Of a stretch of DNA of 14,752 nt, positions 13,422 to 14,752 are shown piece by piece. The notes under the pieces were generated by a model, which had not been told where the DNA came from, did not search any database, and worked only from the letters and a program-made list of their open reading frames with translations. The stretch is from contig JBAQZJ010000603.1 of NCBI GenBank assembly GCA_049790855.1, positions 1 through 14,752 on the forward strand. Direction: 5' to 3'. The position numbers were made by a program, and so were the translations under genes. Origin of the DNA: JACCRE01 sp049790855. Lineage in GTDB: Bacteria; Planctomycetota; Planctomycetia; Planctomycetales; Planctomycetaceae. The first letter of the stretch is position 1. Each line of letters starts with the position of its first letter.

Positions 13422-13787
13422 ATGGACGAATCGCACTCGACGCCGGGCATTCACGGGTTCCACGCGAACTACCTGATGGTGTTCGTGGCGCTGTGTGTCT
13501 GCACGTTGATCTCGGTGGCGACCGATTTGATCGACTTTCGCAGCCGGGCCGTGCTGGCGGTCGTCGTGCTCGCGGTAGCGGTCGCCAAGGCGTTGTTCGT
13601 GATGGCGTACTTCATGCATCTGAAGTTCGAGGGCCGCTGGAAGTTCGTCCTGCTGGCTCCGACGCTCGTCCTGGCCTTCGGCCTGCCGTTGGCGCTGTTG
13701 CCCGACATCGGCATGCATTACTACGTTTGGACGGATGCCGCCGCAGTCGGGGACGGCGGGCCGGCGACTGCGACGGAGACGGAATGA
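13422..13787 (+). CDS. coxD: Cytochrome c oxidase subunit IV (prokaryotic type)
   Basis: The 121-residue membrane protein fits the prokaryotic cytochrome c oxidase subunit IV family, a small accessory subunit that helps assembly or stability. Three hydrophobic helices are visible (about residues 16-36, 44-66 and 74-94). The family-like segment AVAKALFVMAYFMHLKFEGRWK, split here as AVAKALFVMAYFMH (52-65) and LKFEGRWK (66-73), links helices two and three. The C-terminal 25 residues are Ala/Gly/Thr-rich and probably disordered. ATG 13422 is chosen over the ATG at 13329 because the upstream part runs through the inverted repeat and reads as non-protein sequence. No Shine-Dalgarno is visible before it. 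The TGA overlaps the ABC ATPase ATG as ATGA. Confidence 0.88.
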   Translation: MDESHSTPGIHGFHANYLMVFVALCVCTLISVATDLIDFRSRAVLAVVVLAVAVAKALFVMAYFMHLKFEGRWKFVLLAPTLVLAFGLPLALLPDIGMHYYVWTDAAAVGDGGPATATETE

Positions 13788-14710
13788 CCGCCGTCGTCGT
13801 CGAAAACATCGGCTTCCGCTACGGCGACCGCCGGGCGCTGGCCGGGGTATCGTTCGACGTGCGGCCAAGCGAGATTTTTGGACTGCTCGGTCCGAACGGC
13901 GGCGGCAAGACGACCCTGTTCCGGCTGCTTTGCACGCTGCTGCCGTTTCAGGAGGGGAAAGCGGCGATCGTCGGATGCGACGTCGCGCGAGAACCCTCCG
14001 CGGTCCGGAATTCGATCGGCGTCACGTTCCAGGCACCGAGTCTCGACGGCAAGTTGACAGTCGGCGAGAATCTGAAGGCGCAAGGGCAGCTCTACGGTCT
14101 CTTCGGCAGTGAATTGCAACAGCGAATCGGACGGTTGAGCGATCGACTCGGTATCGCCGACCGCATGCGCGACAGGGCCGAAACGCTTTCGGGCGGATTG
14201 AAACGTCGCGTCGAGATCGCCAAAGGCCTGCTGCACGATCCGCAGGTGCTGCTGCTCGATGAACCGAGCACCGGCCTCGACCCCGGCGCCCGGCACGACT
14301 TGTGGCGACTGCTGGCGGAACTGCGGGAGGGCGGCATGACCGTGCTCGTGACGACACATCTGATGGAAGAAGCCGACCGCTGCGATCGGCTGGCGATTCT
14401 CAATCGCGGCGAGATCGTCGCTCTCGGCACGCCCGACCAGCTTCGCGAGAGCATCGGCGGCGACTGTCTGACGATTCGCGGGTCGCATCCGAACGCGCTC
14501 GCCGAACGAATCGGCCGGACGTTCGACGTTCCGGTCCGTGTCGTCGCCGGCTCCGTTCGCATCGAACAGCAACACGGTCACGAACTGCTGCGGCGGGTCG
14601 TCGAGACGTTTCCCGGCGAGATCGCCAGCGTCACCCTCGGCAAACCGACGCTCGAAGACGTGTTCATCGCGAGGACGGGACATCGGTTCTGGGACGAGGA
14701 GCAACGGTGA
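13784..14710 (+). CDS. ABC transporter ATP-binding protein (ABC-2/DrrA-like)
   Basis: The 308-residue cytoplasmic ATPase subunit should drive a membrane permease not present in this window. Motifs are Walker A GPNGGGKTT (36-44), Q-loop Gln83 in TFQAPSLDGKLTVGENL, signature LSGGLKRRVEIAKGLL (135-150), Walker B VLLLDEP (155-161), D-loop STGLD (162-166) and H-loop His192 in VTTHLMEEADRCDRL. The C-terminal extension (about 225-308) ending in TLEDVFIARTGHRF is typical of the DrrA/NodI-like exporter branch. ATG 13784 is set by GGAG at 13775-13778 and the ATGA overlap with subunit IV; the longer frame from 13493 is a shadow over coxD. Coupling to the oxidase operon suggests a role in assembly, such as cofactor or copper export, but the substrate is unknown. 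A GTG at 14707 could start a following gene. Confidence 0.93.
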   Translation: MTAVVVENIGFRYGDRRALAGVSFDVRPSEIFGLLGPNGGGKTTLFRLLCTLLPFQEGKAAIVGCDVAREPSAVRNSIGVTFQAPSLDGKLTVGENLKAQGQLYGLFGSELQQRIGRLSDRLGIADRMRDRAETLSGGLKRRVEIAKGLLHDPQVLLLDEPSTGLDPGARHDLWRLLAELREGGMTVLVTTHLMEEADRCDRLAILNRGEIVALGTPDQLRESIGGDCLTIRGSHPNALAERIGRTFDVPVRVVAGSVRIEQQHGHELLRRVVETFPGEIASVTLGKPTLEDVFIARTGHRFWDEEQR

Positions 14711-14725
14711 ACGCTTGCGTTGTAG

Positions 14726-14752
14726 GGTGGGTCGAGCGAAGCGAGGCCCACC
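14726..14752. repeat. REP-like hairpin with GCGAAGC apex
   Basis: The outer arms GGTGGGTC (14726-14733) and GGCCCACC (14745-14752) pair with one G-T wobble. Inside, GA (14734-14735) faces GA (14743-14744), which can form tandem sheared G-A pairs, and the apex is GCGAAGC (14736-14742), a well-known exceptionally stable DNA mini-hairpin. Together they form one continuous 27-base hairpin. I recall GTAGGGTGGG...GCCCACC intergenic repeats as widespread in several phyla. The window ends exactly at the right arm. Confidence 0.7.

Noticed and set aside
13721..14704. 327-residue antisense frame opposite the ABC ATPase
   Set aside because: The sense strand has every ABC ATPase motif in order; the antisense frame is a codon-bias shadow.
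14707..14752. GTG at 14707 overlapping the ABC ATPase stop as start of a permease
   Set aside because: The frame stays open but runs straight through the REP-like hairpin and gives no signal or membrane sequence before the window ends, so it cannot be supported.
7584..14752. CRISPR array or transposon ends among the inverted repeats
   Set aside because: The repeats are not regularly spaced direct repeats with unique spacers, and no transposase or target-site duplication is visible.

Overview
The window is GC-rich, gene-dense bacterial chromosome with no visible mobile element, CRISPR array or structural RNA gene. I think it comes from a member of the Planctomycetota. The reasons are the aa3 oxidase locus with an unfused di-haem cytochrome c lipoprotein, large low-complexity lipoproteins without a recognisable family, a tiny protein with a lysine-rich tail, and a protein built around repeats of a P-[ST]-x-x-x-I-L-A-x-x-R motif. 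I associate these with that phylum from memory; no database search was possible.

Left part (1-4900). A 549-residue lipoprotein gene on the minus strand diverges from a 404-residue lipoprotein gene on the plus strand. The second converges on a 64-residue acidic protein gene (minus, very strong Shine-Dalgarno). Upstream of that, also on the minus strand, are a 57-residue gene with a K-rich tail and a D-glutamate cyclase-like gene (DUF4392 family).

Middle (5022-6002). Divergent from the cyclase gene is a 326-residue, apparently disordered protein with eight degenerate copies of a 12-residue helical motif and a basic amphipathic C-terminus. I consider it the most unusual coding feature here.

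Right part (6071-14752). An apparent operon for an A2-type (YSHPxV) aa3 haem-copper oxidase runs in this order: di-haem cytochrome c lipoprotein, coxB (CuA subunit), coxA, ctaA/COX15 (haem A synthase), ctaB (haem O synthase), coxC (with a ~110-residue coiled-coil-like insertion), subunit IV, and an ABC-transporter ATPase coupled by an ATGA overlap. The genes fit one job. CtaB and CtaA convert haem B to O to A, CoxA/B/C/IV form the oxidase, and the lipoprotein cytochrome probably brings electrons to CuA. The ABC ATPase probably pairs with a permease beyond the window, and its link to oxidase function is only contextual.

Most gene junctions in this operon, and the window's right edge, carry inverted repeats. 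These differ in sequence from junction to junction and twice include stop codons or the 3' end of a reading frame. They look like REP-type elements or mRNA-processing/attenuation hairpins. Many long antisense reading frames over the cox genes were judged to be codon-bias shadows.
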